A stretch of DNA of 64,000 nucleotides from Pyrinomonadaceae bacterium (GCA_030841085.1 JAVEDP010000020.1:62001-126000); one strand, 5' to 3'; positions 36,201-44,241 are shown, counted from the stretch's first letter. Notes: a model not told the origin generated them from the letters alone. Numbers and translations: made by a program.

Positions 36201-38225
36201 TCAGTGGTTCTGCCTAATGCTGCTGGTAATCCGGTTAATTTAGTCCGGTGGGGCGCAAATGGATTAGCTTTCAATACTGTAAATTCCTTTGGTTCAACCA
36301 ATGGCAGCCAAGTCTATCTGTTGCAGTCCGCCCTGGTATCGTCATCGGGTCCGGTTCCTACCGGCGTGCAGCTCAGTGCGTCCAGCATTTCGACTTTCGA
36401 AAGTGTTGGAAGTCTTCAAGTGAGCGTCTCTCGCACCGGCGATGTTACATCCGCGACTTCGGTTGATTACGCCACCAGCGACGGAACAGCGACTGCCGGA
36501 AAAGATTACACCGCCAAGAGTGGAACTCTGACTTTCGCCGCCGGAGAGCTGACTAAAACTATCACTATCTCGATCATTAACGACAACCTCTATGAAGCAG
36601 GCAGCGAAACGTTCAATCTTAGTTTGAGCAATCCAACGAACGGGGCTTTGCTTACCACGCCTGTTGCAGCGGTTACGATTAACGATGACGAGACCAAGCC
36701 GTCAGTTGCTGTTTCTTCCGTACGCGTGCTCGAAGGAAATTCGGGAACGACCACGTTCAACATAAATGTGCGTCTGTCGAACCCCACGGTGCAGGTGGTG
36801 ACACTTAATTATGCAACTCAGGATGGAACGGCTGCCTCGGGCAGCGACTACGTTGCAGCGTCCGGAACGTTAACATTTCCAGGCGAAACTACAACCGTGT
36901 CCTTCAGTCTTGTCGTTAACGGTGACACCGACATTGAGAATGATGAAACCTTATTTGTGAACCTTAGCAACGCCACCAATGTTGGTTTTGTTACGCCGCA
37001 AGGCGGCGTCACGATTGCAAATGACGACAGCTCGATTCAATTAGCTTCTTCCAGCTACTCCATCGCTGAGAGTGGCAATTCTCTAAGCGTTTCGGTTACG
37101 AGGATCGGTGATCTTTCGTCCGCGGCCACGGTGAACTACGCAACCAGCGATACTGCTGGGGTAAACAGTTGTGCCACAGTTAATGGAATTGCTTCATCGC
37201 GTTGCGACTACTCGAGTGCCTTGGGCACGGTGAGGTTTGCCGTTAATCAAACTTCCAGAACCATTTTGATTCCCATCGTCGACGACGCCTACGCCGAAGG
37301 TAGTGAGACCTTTACACTGGTACTTAGTGCCCCATCTGTTGGTGCGCTTGGGGCAGCACCCAGCGCGACCATCACAATTACGGATAACGAGAGCGTTAAC
37401 GGAAACAATCCGATCGACCAGGCCAACTTCTTTGTGCGGCTACACTATGTCGACTTTCTTAATCGTGAGCCTGACGCGAGCGGGCTGGCGTTCTGGAGTA
37501 ATCAGATCACCGAGTGCCAGCAACCGGGCGCAACGTGCAACGCTGCAGTTCGGCGGATAAATGTTTCCGCAGCCTTCTTCCTTTCGATTGAGTTTCAGGA
37601 AACTGGCTATCTTGTCGAGAGACTCTACAAAACTGCCTACGGCGACGCATCGGGAACTTCAAACTTTGGACCGACGCATCAAGTGGCGGTACCCATTATC
37701 CGGCTTACCGAATTTCTACCTGACACACAAGAGATCGGAAGAGGTTTAGTAGTGGGTCAAACAGGCTGGGAGCAGGTGTTGGAAAACAACAAGGTCGCTT
37801 TCATTCTCCAGTTCGTGCAGCGTTCCCGCTTTACATCTGCGTTCCCAACGACCCTGACGCCGGCGGAGTTTGTTGACTTGCTATTCGCGAAAGCGGGAGT
37901 AACACCATCAGCCGCGGAGCGAACGTCAATCATCAACGAGTTTAGTGGCGCCGGAACCAGCGCCAACACGGCGGCGCGCGGGCGAGCTTTTCGCCGAGTA
38001 GCGGAGAACTCAACGCTGAACCAGGCAGAAAAGAATAAGGCGTTCGTGTTGATGCAATACTTTGGTTACCTGCGCCGCAACCCAAACGATCCGCAAGACA
38101 CAGACTACAGCGGTTACGATTTCTGGCTGACGAAGTTGAATCAATTCGACGGCAACTTCGTCAACGCCGATATGGTCCAGGCGTTCATTGATTCCGGCGA
38201 GTATCGCGGCCGCTTTGGTCCGTGA
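33297..38225 (+). CDS. Giant secreted protein: three YVTN-like propellers, three Calx-beta domains, DUF4214
   Basis: 1642 residues from the ATG at 33297, preceded by AGGGGAAAG. Signal sequence about 14-36 (LVILVSLLLAVVAPFVLA). Three homologous propeller blocks follow (about 50-360, 383-685, 705-1015), each with FVRQ-x-LPTND, YASVPS-x-AGSNGN and VAIFDNGVQRP. They are joined by Pro/Thr/Ser linkers (PTPTPTPSPTPSPSP) near 366-382 and 687-705. Three Calx-beta repeats follow (about 1022-1132, 1135-1245, 1247-1367; DGTATAGKDYTAKSGTLTF type), then DUF4214 (about 1369-1642). Calx-beta binds calcium in known examples. The linkers suggest a long flexible surface protein. The DUF4214 part is nearly identical to that of its neighbours at DNA level. 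Confidence 0.85.
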   Translation: MSHVNYLSPSKRRKALVILVSLLLAVVAPFVLAAGDFEAGASVADGNAILAQTEFIRQIPLTTNDVAYSAASGKLYASVPSSAGSNGNRIATVNPVTGSIENSVFIGSEPNLLAMSDDGNTLYATLEGAFAIRQFNTQTETPGQQFSVGQDSFFGRYRVNDLAVAPGNPNLIAIARQYPGTSPPEAGVAIFDNGVQRPTTGPGHIDGSDYIAFSASAAKLYGCGIYSSLKTLSINSSGVTVTSTVPFSVSTRIKFNNGLVFSSNGHVVNPDTPALLGTFSGVSSNAFVADSSVGRAYYVVGDQFSALTLKAFDINNFLLVGSLTIPGATGSPTSLIRWGTNGLALRTSTNQLFLIQTALIPSPDPIPTPTPTPSPTPSPSPASFPTFVRQVSLPTNDLIYDQPTQRLYASVPSTAGSNGNSIIPIDPITGALGSSVFVGSEPKKMAQSDDGQTMYVELDGAASVRRFNTATQTAGQQFYLGQDSFNGPYHLRDLAVAPGNPGLVAVARSNAGVAIFDNGVQRPNTASSSDVLAFSNTAATLYGGSLLTTMTVDVGGVTVVGTSKPFTSGNSMKFVNGLVYGASGQVIDPASGGIVGTFSGLSFSNFSPLMAVDAPNNRVFFLTGQNSNTQLTAYDINTFVPLGSVTIAGVSGFSVTSLVRWGTNGIAFRTNDKVFIVQTSLISSADPVPTPTPTPSPTPSPSPVYVPTFVRKVELPANGLVYSQATQSLYASVPSSAGAIGNRIAKITPETGVVDSSVFIGSEPNKLALSSDGQTLYANLDGANSIRRFDIPSQTPGPQFASSPAPVDMEVLPGNNDSLAISRGGFTGVAVYDNGVQRPKTGTGSYYAVGPIEFGASAATLYGYDSFSSGFELVKFSVDSSGTTVVNVTNNLLGGFINSLKFSNGLLYSGAGRIVDPETRKLIGTFQGVGNPNAIAIDAVSGRVFYVSSSGSNFVLTAFDPNTFLQIGSVVLPNAAGNPVNLVRWGANGLAFNTVNSFGSTNGSQVYLLQSALVSSSGPVPTGVQLSASSISTFESVGSLQVSVSRTGDVTSATSVDYATSDGTATAGKDYTAKSGTLTFAAGELTKTITISIINDNLYEAGSETFNLSLSNPTNGALLTTPVAAVTINDDETKPSVAVSSVRVLEGNSGTTTFNINVRLSNPTVQVVTLNYATQDGTAASGSDYVAASGTLTFPGETTTVSFSLVVNGDTDIENDETLFVNLSNATNVGFVTPQGGVTIANDDSSIQLASSSYSIAESGNSLSVSVTRIGDLSSAATVNYATSDTAGVNSCATVNGIASSRCDYSSALGTVRFAVNQTSRTILIPIVDDAYAEGSETFTLVLSAPSVGALGAAPSATITITDNESVNGNNPIDQANFFVRLHYVDFLNREPDASGLAFWSNQITECQQPGATCNAAVRRINVSAAFFLSIEFQETGYLVERLYKTAYGDASGTSNFGPTHQVAVPIIRLTEFLPDTQEIGRGLVVGQTGWEQVLENNKVAFILQFVQRSRFTSAFPTTLTPAEFVDLLFAKAGVTPSAAERTSIINEFSGAGTSANTAARGRAFRRVAENSTLNQAEKNKAFVLMQYFGYLRRNPNDPQDTDYSGYDFWLTKLNQFDGNFVNADMVQAFIDSGEYRGRFGP

Positions 38226-38287
38226 TTGGCTGAGATTCCAGCATAAAATTTCCGCAGAATCCGACCCAAAGAGGCAACTTTTTCCCC

Positions 38288-38860
38288 GGCACTTCAAACT
38301 TTGGCCCAACCCATCAACTGCCGGTACCGATCGTCCGGCTGAATGAGTTTCTGCCGGATAGTCAGCAGATTGGCAGGGGATTGGTAGTCGGACAAACAGG
38401 TTGGGAGCAGGTGCTGGAAAACAACAAGATCGCTTTCATTCTTCAGTTTGTGCAGCGCTCGCGGTTTTCAACTTCTTACTCGGCGCTGCTGACCCCTCCG
38501 CAATTTGTCGACAAACTATTTGCAAATGCTGGTTTCATTCCAACAACGGCAGAACGCAATGCGGCAATCAATGAATTTGGCGGCGCGGCAGCGGCCGATA
38601 ACCAGCCGGCTCGTGCTCGTGCTTTACGACGCGTCGCAGAGAACGCCACCTTGAACGGGAACGAAAAGAATCGAGCGTTCGTGTTGATGCAATACTTTGG
38701 TTATCTGCGGCGTAACCCGAACGATCCACAAGACACAGACTATAGCGGCTACGACTTTTGGCTGACGAAGCTGAACGAGTTCAACGGCAACTTCGTCAAC
38801 GCTGACATGGTCCAGGCATTCATTGATTCCGGCGAGTATCGCGGCCGCTTCGGACCATGA
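38288..38860 (+). pseudogene. Orphan DUF4214 C-terminal fragment
   Basis: From 38288 the frame reads GTSNFGPTHQLPVPIVRLNE and continues to the DUF4214 end GEYRGRFGP, exactly matching the C-terminal two thirds of the domain in the two preceding genes. It lacks the first third of the domain, the Calx-beta part and any signal peptide. It begins abruptly 62 bases after the previous stop codon. This is most likely a recombination remnant of a further paralogue. A start at 38381 with TTG is possible but has no ribosome site. Confidence 0.8.
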
Positions 38861-38888
38861 GCTCCAGAAGGCAGAAGGATCTGACTAC

Positions 38889-38992
38889 TGGGATCGCGGG
38901 CGTCCCGCCCGCATGGCTACGTTACCACTAACGTTAAGTGATCGAATTGTTCGCGCTCCGCGCTCATTGCGGGCGAGACGCCCGCGGTCCCA
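38889..38992. repeat. 104-bp palindromic repeat, copy A (MITE-like)
   Basis: The ends are inverted copies of each other (GGGATCGCGGGCGTCCCGCC against the reverse complement of GGCGAGACGCCCGCGGTCCC). A second copy, about 90 percent alike by eye, is at 41740-41842 in the same orientation. Its spurious translation gives arginine-rich peptides. Confidence 0.85.
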
Positions 38993-39131
38993 GGAAAGTA
39001 GAGCCCTCCTTAGTACCGGGCTGAAGCCACGGTGCTATGAGAGCAGTTCGCGTCATGACTGTTACGCGAATGCTGAAGACACAGGCCACGCCAGTCATGC
39101 GGCGACTATTTGTGCAAACCCTCTTGAGAAC

Positions 39132-39653
39132 TTATTTCGGCAAGAGACTACAGGGGAGCGGATGGAAACCGCTCCATTGGAAATCTGATCCGACGGCAAT
39201 AGGTTGATCCGAAGTTACCGTTACCGCTGTCGACACATTGGTAACGCCATCGAATCCCGGCCCGCCGGCCACCGGCATTTGCCAGTTAACGTTCAACGTA
39301 TTTGCTGCGGCCAAAGCCACGGTGGTGCTGCCGGTTTGACCTGGGTACGTAGAGGCTGGACTGGTACCAGGAACGTTGGCGCCTGACAGGTTGTTTCCAT
39401 TCTTGTCCAGAATGTGTAGCGCGACGTTCGCCGTGGCCGAACCACCGTTGAAGATATAAACATCAGCCCTGGTATTACTGCCGCCGTTAGCAAAAACCGC
39501 GGGCGTACAGACCCAGACGTAGGGTGGTCCACCTCCTGAGCCTGATGATCCCGGCGGTCCCGGCGGGCCTTGTGGACCAACGCAGGCAACTGAAGCAATT
39601 AGAGAAGCGAACGCAAAACAAGCGATGGACGCGCGAAGAGAAAAGGTGTTCAT
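39132..39653 (-). CDS. Exported protein with short collagen-like segment, probable lipoprotein
   Basis: 173 residues from the ATG at 39653, supported by AAGGAG 9 bases upstream. The N-terminus is a signal peptide (SLRASIACFAFASLIASVAC) ending at a cysteine that may be lipidated, though the lipobox SVAC is not ideal. Immediately after comes GPQGPPGPPG, a short collagen-like Gly-x-Pro run. The rest is a beta-rich domain (VYIFNGGSATANVALHILDKNG, in part) of unknown function. The nucleotide repeat AATCGTAAATCG lies upstream in the leader. No partner gene is evident. Confidence 0.75.
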   Translation of the reverse strand: MNTFSLRASIACFAFASLIASVACVGPQGPPGPPGSSGSGGGPPYVWVCTPAVFANGGSNTRADVYIFNGGSATANVALHILDKNGNNLSGANVPGTSPASTYPGQTGSTTVALAAANTLNVNWQMPVAGGPGFDGVTNVSTAVTVTSDQPIAVGSDFQWSGFHPLPCSLLPK

Positions 39654-39684
39654 TGCAATCTCCTTATGGGTGAGCGAAGTGAAA

Positions 39685-39715
39685 CGTAAATCGTAAATCG
39701 TGAATTCTGAATCGG
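39685..39715. repeat. Word-array repeat (AATCGTAAATCGTGAATC type)
   Basis: A 31-base chain of the words GTAAATC, GTGAATT and CTGAATC, the same family as 10057-10170. It lies in the leader of the collagen-like lipoprotein gene. Confidence 0.7.
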
Positions 39716-39717
39716 TT

Positions 39718-39968
39718 GTCCTGAGCGCCAAAGGCGCGGGAATGTAATAGCCAGGGGCAAAGCGCTGAGCGCGGCGAAGCGCGACGCCCCTGGAAAGTTA
39801 AGCGGATAGGTTCCGAGCTCTGAAAGAGCGGCATAACGTCTCAGCGATAGAATCTATTGCGCACTTTCAGTGCTCTCCTGGCTTTTGTTGTGTCCCAGGG
39901 GCGACGTGCTTCGCTTTGCTCAGCACTTGCCCCTGGCTATTCCATCCCGCGCCTTTGGCGCTCAGGAC
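39718..39968. repeat. 250-bp element with about 75-bp inverted arms
   Basis: Arms 39718-39793 and 39895-39968 are near-identical inverted copies sharing CCTGAGCGCCAAAGGCGCGG and ATAGCCAGGGGCAA. About 100 bases of unique sequence lie between. The right arm supplies the stop codon and last residues of the monooxygenase gene, so the element has inserted at or into that gene's 3' end. Confidence 0.8.
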
Positions 39969-41605
39969 GTCGCACTTCTAATTGAGTCACCATTGAATAA
40001 GCGCGCGAAGTATTTTAGTAACGGACCCGAAGACGTGTCCGAAGAGATGAAGCCAATGTAGTTGTCGGGTCGCAGAAGCAAGTTGAACGGCTTGTCCGTG
40101 CCGAAGATTTTCACTACCGGCGGCGAAAGCCGAAGAACATATCGGTCAACCAATAGAGCATAACTTCTAATTCCGTCCAGTTCACTTTCGCGTTGCCAAC
40201 GATCCTCGGCGGGATCGTTCGGGACAGGCGGCACATCTCCGGTCTCTCCATTCGAGAAAGTAATCAGATGAAACTTTGGCGCGCGCAACTGATCGTAAAC
40301 GCTCTCGCCATCAACTTCGAAATAGGGCATACGGTCGCCGGCTTTCACCTCGAACTTATCATCTCCGTCGTTCCCTCCGATCTCGTGCATGCTTAGCGAG
40401 CCGGCGCGGTAAGTAATGCCAATCTGAGAAATCAGGATGAAGAACTTTTTGCGCACCGCCTCGATCGAGAGAATGTATTTCGCCAGCGGTGGAAATATCG
40501 TCGTACGGATCAAACCAACAAACCAATCTTTGCCCGCCGCGAGATTGAACATGCGATCGGTGGTCGCGGTCAATCTCTTCGCATTAGGCAGGCGCTCTTC
40601 GTTGTAAGTGTCCAGGATTTGCGCGTGGCCTGCGTGTTTTAGGACCAGCGCGAGTTTCCAAGCCAGGTTGTAGGAATCCTGAATTCCCGTGTTCATACCC
40701 TGCCCGCCAGCCGGTGTGTGAATGTGCGCCGCGTCGCCGGCGACAAAACATCTGCCCGCAGAAAACTTGTCGACGTGCCGCGTGTGGACCTTGTACGTTG
40801 AAAACCAATCAACGCGCGTGATGTCCAGTTCGAGTTGCGCTTCCTTCTTGATCTGCGCCTCAATCTCTTCGTAAATGATGTCGCGCTCATCTTTCTCGAG
40901 GCCTTCAGGAAAAGCGCCGACAATGCGCCAACGCTTTTCACCGGGCATGGGAAAGAAAGCGACAACGCCATGCGGTGCCAGGCAAACGGTCAAGGCGTCG
41001 TGAGTAAACTTCCAATCGATCTGCACATCGGCGACGTAGAACAAACGCTCAAAAGTGCTGCCCTCAAAAGCGAGACCGAGGCCGTGTCTGACCAGACTGT
41101 GTGGTCCATCGCAGCCAACCAGATACTTTCCTACGATGGTTTGAGCATCCGCGCGTTTGATTTTGACTTGAGCGGTCACGGTTGTGTCGTCCTGCGAAAA
41201 ACTCTCGAGTTCGGTCTGCCAAAGGACATCGCGTCCGTGCTGTTTCAGCCAATCGAACATCAGCTGCTCGTTGCGGCTTTGCTCCAATACCAGCATAAAC
41301 GGGTAGGCGCTTAGCCCTTTTCCGATGTTCGACAGTTCGACCTGGCCCAGCACTTCACCGCGTTCCAGCAGTCGCACCTTGCCGGCGATCGCTCCTTGCG
41401 CGACAGCTTTTTGCGCCAGGCCTAGTTGTTCGTAAATTTCGAGCGTGCGAGCGTGAACACCGAGAGCTTTGGAATAGGGAGTTACCCCTTCGCTCTTTTC
41501 GATGATGACAAAATCGATGTCATATCTGACGAGCTGACAGGCAAGAGCAAGGCCGGTTGGACCAGCACCGACGATGATTACGTCGGTCGTGATTGTCGTC
41601 GGCAT
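39962..41605 (-). CDS. FAD-dependent monooxygenase (aromatic-ring hydroxylase type)
   Basis: 547 residues from the ATG at 41605, which places the FAD-binding strand close to the N-terminus. The Rossmann motif is VIIVGAGPTGLALA (about 9-22), the DG motif is CDGPHSLVRHGLG near residue 165, and the GD motif is FVAGDAAHIHTPAGGQGMN with NLAWKLALVL. This matches the PheA/TfdB-like group A flavoprotein hydroxylases, which use NAD(P)H and oxygen on phenols or polyketide-like rings. A thioredoxin-like C-terminal region is suggested (about 440-547). The extreme C-terminus lies within an inverted-repeat element, so its last few residues may not be original. The substrate is unknown. Confidence 0.88.
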   Translation of the reverse strand: MPTTITTDVIIVGAGPTGLALACQLVRYDIDFVIIEKSEGVTPYSKALGVHARTLEIYEQLGLAQKAVAQGAIAGKVRLLERGEVLGQVELSNIGKGLSAYPFMLVLEQSRNEQLMFDWLKQHGRDVLWQTELESFSQDDTTVTAQVKIKRADAQTIVGKYLVGCDGPHSLVRHGLGLAFEGSTFERLFYVADVQIDWKFTHDALTVCLAPHGVVAFFPMPGEKRWRIVGAFPEGLEKDERDIIYEEIEAQIKKEAQLELDITRVDWFSTYKVHTRHVDKFSAGRCFVAGDAAHIHTPAGGQGMNTGIQDSYNLAWKLALVLKHAGHAQILDTYNEERLPNAKRLTATTDRMFNLAAGKDWFVGLIRTTIFPPLAKYILSIEAVRKKFFILISQIGITYRAGSLSMHEIGGNDGDDKFEVKAGDRMPYFEVDGESVYDQLRAPKFHLITFSNGETGDVPPVPNDPAEDRWQRESELDGIRSYALLVDRYVLRLSPPVVKIFGTDKPFNLLLRPDNYIGFISSDTSSGPLLKYFARLFNGDSIRSATS

Positions 41606-41649
41606 GGGCCAATCGTAACGGAGCAAAGTTGTAACGAGCAAGGTTTAGG

Positions 41650-41700
41650 AAGACAGGCGGAAGGCGCAGTCGGCAGTAGGCAGACGGCAGCAAGCAGAAG
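41650..41700. repeat. Word-array repeat (GGCAGTAGGCAGACGGCAG type)
   Basis: A chain of CGGCAGT, AGGCAGA and CGGCAGC words. The same words recur at 43910-43955 and 55606-55760. Confidence 0.7.
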
Positions 41701-41739
41701 CCAAGAAGCAGCAATTGCTCGTGGGCGCGGATTTTAATC

Positions 41740-41842
41740 GGATCGCGGGCGTGCCGCCCGCATGGCTGCGTTACCACTAACTTTGAGTTGATCGAATTGT
41801 TCGCGCTTCGCGCTCATTGCGGGCGGGACGCCCGCGGTCCCA
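41740..41842. repeat. 103-bp palindromic repeat, copy B (MITE-like)
   Basis: Second copy of the element at 38889-38992, same orientation, differing at scattered bases. Both copies keep the CGCGGGCG ends and the ATCGAATTGTTCGCGCT centre. Confidence 0.85.
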
Positions 41843-41851
41843 GTATTAAGG

Positions 41852-41920
41852 CTCATTACTCAGTCTCAGTCTCAGTCTCAGTCTCAGCACTCAGCACTCA
41901 GCACTCAGTACTCAGCACTC
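41852..41920. repeat. Tandem CAGTCT / CAGCACT array
   Basis: Four units of the hexamer CAGTCT run into five units of the heptamer CAGCACT (one as CAGTACT). It sits just before the 3' end of the next minus-strand gene. Confidence 0.85.
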
Positions 41921-41928
41921 AACCCCGG

Positions 41929-42712
41929 TCACGCATGTTCCAACTGCTGAGCTTCGCGTTTCGTGGCAACGTCGCGATCTTTAATTGCGGTGTAGACAAT
42001 AAAGATCACCAATATCGCCCCGAGCACGATCGACGATCCAATGGTGCCGAGATTTAGGCCGCCTCGCTCAATCGGTTTCGTGAGTACATCTCCAAAAGTG
42101 GCGCCAAACGGCCGCGTCAGCACGAAAGCGATCCAGAACAGCACTACTCGATCAACTTTTGTAAAGTAGTAAACGAGTACAACCAACGCGAGTAACGAGC
42201 CAATCAGTATCGCTCCCCCGAGAAACCCCAAACCGGAACTGTCCGCCAAAAAGTCACCCAGCGCCGTGCCGAGAGTGTTTGAAAATAAAATCGCAGTCCA
42301 GTAAAACATTTCAGCCTTCTTTGTCCGGATGTAATTAACGGACAACGTCCCTTCGCTGTAGCGCCAAACGGCGAGAACGACAATCAAGCACGAAATTAAA
42401 ATCAGCGAACCTTTCAAGTAACCGAGCCCAAGAGTTCGATCCATGTAATCGGACATCGTGGTCCCGGCGGTGCTGGTCGAAACTATGACCAACCAGTAAA
42501 TCATCGGATGATATTTTTTCGACGCAAGTTGAATCAATAAAGTGATGAAGGAAGCTCAGCAGGATTAGGGAACTGACGCCGTAGCCAACGTTCATGGTCA
42601 TCGAGAGCAGGTCACCGCCCGTTTCACCGAGGGTGGTGGCACATATCTTCATTATCCAAAAGAAGATCGTAACCTTCGCGACCTTGTTCATGGTGCTGGC
42701 GGCTTTGTTCAT
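41929..42712 (-). pseudogene. COG4705-like multi-pass membrane protein, frameshifted
   Basis: The first about 60 codons (from ATG 42712) read KVTIFFWIMKICATTLGETG and a membrane helix, then fall out of frame near 42540. The rest, from about 42537, reads IQLASKKYHPMIYWLVIVS and continues with five more membrane helices to 41929. Repeated TLGETGGD / TMSDYMDRTLGLGY / TALGDFLADSSGLG / TFGDVLTKP motifs show it is one protein of about 260 residues. The total length is one base over a multiple of three, so a single-base insertion explains it. It may be a true mutation or an assembly error. The family function is not established. Confidence 0.75.
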
Positions 42713-42823
42713 AGTTCTCTCAAGGTTCGTTAAGACCCGCTAATGGCAGCTCGTTACACGAATTCAGAACCGGGCGGTGGTGTCCCAACTGCCCGGTCTG
42801 GAACCCGACGCCGATGCGAACTG

Positions 42824-43231
42824 TTACTCGACGTGGATACCACGATGCATTGCAATGCCGCGCGCTTTCATGACGACATCGTCATCGATAAGTTCGCGGC
42901 CTGTGGTCCAACCTGTTACTTCTTCCACCGGACGTCCCAAAGCCAGTGAAAGCTTTTCATCACTAGCTTCGAAGCCGCGATTGCGCAAGTTAAGTAAAAT
43001 CTTCGCGGCTTGCTGCTGGCCCGTTCCCTTATCATCAACAATATGTTCACTGAAAAATTCGGGTTCTCTTTCCGCGCTCCCCAACACTTTGGAGAGCAAG
43101 TATGCGAGCACAGAACCGAGCCCAATGCCGGCGGCAACTATGCCAAGCCGGGGGCGGCGAGCCTTACCGTTCCTAAGTGCTTGCTGATTTTGCACGTCGA
43201 GTTTGTTATCCATTTCGAATGTGTCTCCCAC
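42824..43231 (-). CDS. Small membrane-anchored protein of unknown function
   Basis: 135 residues. A polar N-terminus, a single hydrophobic helix (about 29-47, LGIVAAGIGLGSVLAYLLSKV), and a soluble charged C-terminal part with GQQQAAKILLNLRNRGFEAS and GRPVEEVTGWTTGRELIDDDV. I do not recognise the family. An internal ATG at 43213 is an alternative start. The minus strand is preferred to the overlapping frame on the plus strand because of its ordinary composition and clear helix. Confidence 0.6.
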   Translation of the reverse strand: MGDTFEMDNKLDVQNQQALRNGKARRPRLGIVAAGIGLGSVLAYLLSKVLGSAEREPEFFSEHIVDDKGTGQQQAAKILLNLRNRGFEASDEKLSLALGRPVEEVTGWTTGRELIDDDVVMKARGIAMHRGIHVE

Positions 43232-43394
43232 CTTGTTTTTTTTGTCGACTCCAGCGATGCAACCCGAATCCCCGCCTCCGTTACAAAAACATGCACGACC
43301 GTATTCCTGCGGCGCACTTAGCGGCTGCGCGTGTACGATTTCAAGTTGTTTTCTTTCGCCGATTTACTGAAAGCAAATTGTCGGCCAATAGGTT

Positions 43395-43498
43395 AATCCG
43401 CAGATTGCACAGATTCCGCAGATGAAAACTGAGGGTAAAGGCGATAGCGTTTGAAGCCCTTGTTTTCTTATCGGTGTAATCTGCGTAATCTGTGGATT
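43395..43498. repeat. Inverted word-array repeat (AATCCGCAGATT type)
   Basis: Arms 43395-43423 and 43470-43498 are imperfect inverted copies made of GCAGATT / TAATCTG words. A third copy is at 44005-44030. Confidence 0.75.
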
Positions 43499-43647
43499 GA
43501 TTCTCACTAATGCTTTAATTAAGCACGTCGCGAGAGTATGCTAGTGGCGTCTCCCGCAAGCGTTGCCGGACATCCCCTGACCGGCTGGATCCGAATCAAC
43601 GAAAATCCTATTTGACCTTTGATTCTTTTCGGAAAGGAAACACTGCA

Positions 43648-43905
43648 ATGACAAGTCAGTTCTCAAGTTTGAAGTGGAAACAATTCGTGATTTTAAAACT
43701 AAGCGTGGCATTACTTTTGTTGCTGGGCACCTTTGCTTCCGTAGGCGCTGCGCCAGTTCCCAGCAACCGCTGTAAAGATCGGTGCAATGATGCTTATCAG
43801 CTGAGACGGGATCTATGCCGGGCAATACCACTGAAGCATGAACGCAAGACTTGCGAAAACGCCGCGAAGCGTGCGAAGGACAATTGCAAACATCGCTGCC
43901 GGTGA
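43648..43905 (+). CDS. Small secreted six-cysteine protein
   Basis: 85 residues from the ATG at 43648, preceded by GGAAAGGAAA. Signal peptide about 12-33 (LKLSVALLLLLGTFASVGAA). The mature part of about 50 residues is very basic and has six cysteines with a near-symmetric spacing: C-x3-C-x10-C-x11-C-x10-C-x3-C. The sequence between them is helix-like (CNDAYQLRRDLC, CENAAKRAKDNC). This suggests a helical hairpin clamped by three disulfides. CX3C pairs are known from alpha-hairpinin peptides, but this is likeness of pattern only. I do not recognise the family. No immunity or export gene is next to it. Confidence 0.7.
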   Translation: MTSQFSSLKWKQFVILKLSVALLLLLGTFASVGAAPVPSNRCKDRCNDAYQLRRDLCRAIPLKHERKTCENAAKRAKDNCKHRCR

Positions 43906-43909
43906 AGGT

Positions 43910-44030
43910 AGGCGACAGTCGACAGTCGGCAGGAGCAGATGGCAGAGGGCGGCAAAGAGCAGCGAGCAAAGAGCAAAAGAAGAATTGTTTGACTCTCTTC
44001 TCTCTGTGTAATCGGCGTAGTCTGCGGATT
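43910..44030. repeat. Word-array repeats between convergent genes
   Basis: GCGACAGTCGACAGTCGGCA and following GGCAGAGGGCGGCAAAGAGC words (43911-43975), then one AATCTGCG-type array (44005-44030). They lie between the stop codons of the six-cysteine gene and the DUF5522 gene. Confidence 0.65.
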
Positions 44031-44241
44031 ATTTTTCTTTGCTAAACGCGTAGGGGCAATGGCGGCAACCACTTTCGCAACAGTAGCCGCGGCGCAATAA
44101 GAAGCGCTCAGTGAATACCATCAGACTGCCTTCGAGGTAATAGTCTTCGCCTTCAATGGGAGAAGATGGCGCCTTTGCGTCGTCATGTTTGTCGGAAATA
44201 TTCTCGTCTGCTCTAAGCGCCATCTGAAAGCCCAAATCCAA
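44029..44241 (-). CDS. DUF5522 family protein (cysteine-rich C-terminus)
   Basis: 70 residues. The C-terminal half carries the family signature YYLEGSLMVFTERFLLRRG followed by CCESGCRHCPY, four clustered cysteines that probably bind a metal. The N-terminus is variable and acidic. The family is small and uncharacterised. It lies 5 bases downstream of the M1 peptidase on the same strand, so the two could share a transcript. Confidence 0.85.
   Translation of the reverse strand: MDLGFQMALRADENISDKHDDAKAPSSPIEGEDYYLEGSLMVFTERFLLRRGYCCESGCRHCPYAFSKEK

Noticed and set aside
38823-39188. 121-residue open frame, arginine- and proline-rich
   Set aside because: Most of it is translated from the 104-bp palindromic repeat; the same peptide pieces appear from the second repeat copy at 41788-42057.
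41852-41920. Repeat array considered as a CRISPR
   Set aside because: Units are 6-7 bases with no spacers and no cas genes nearby.
42777-43187. 136-codon open frame on the + strand
   Set aside because: Antisense to the small membrane protein; composition Ser/Pro-rich and without a ribosome site.
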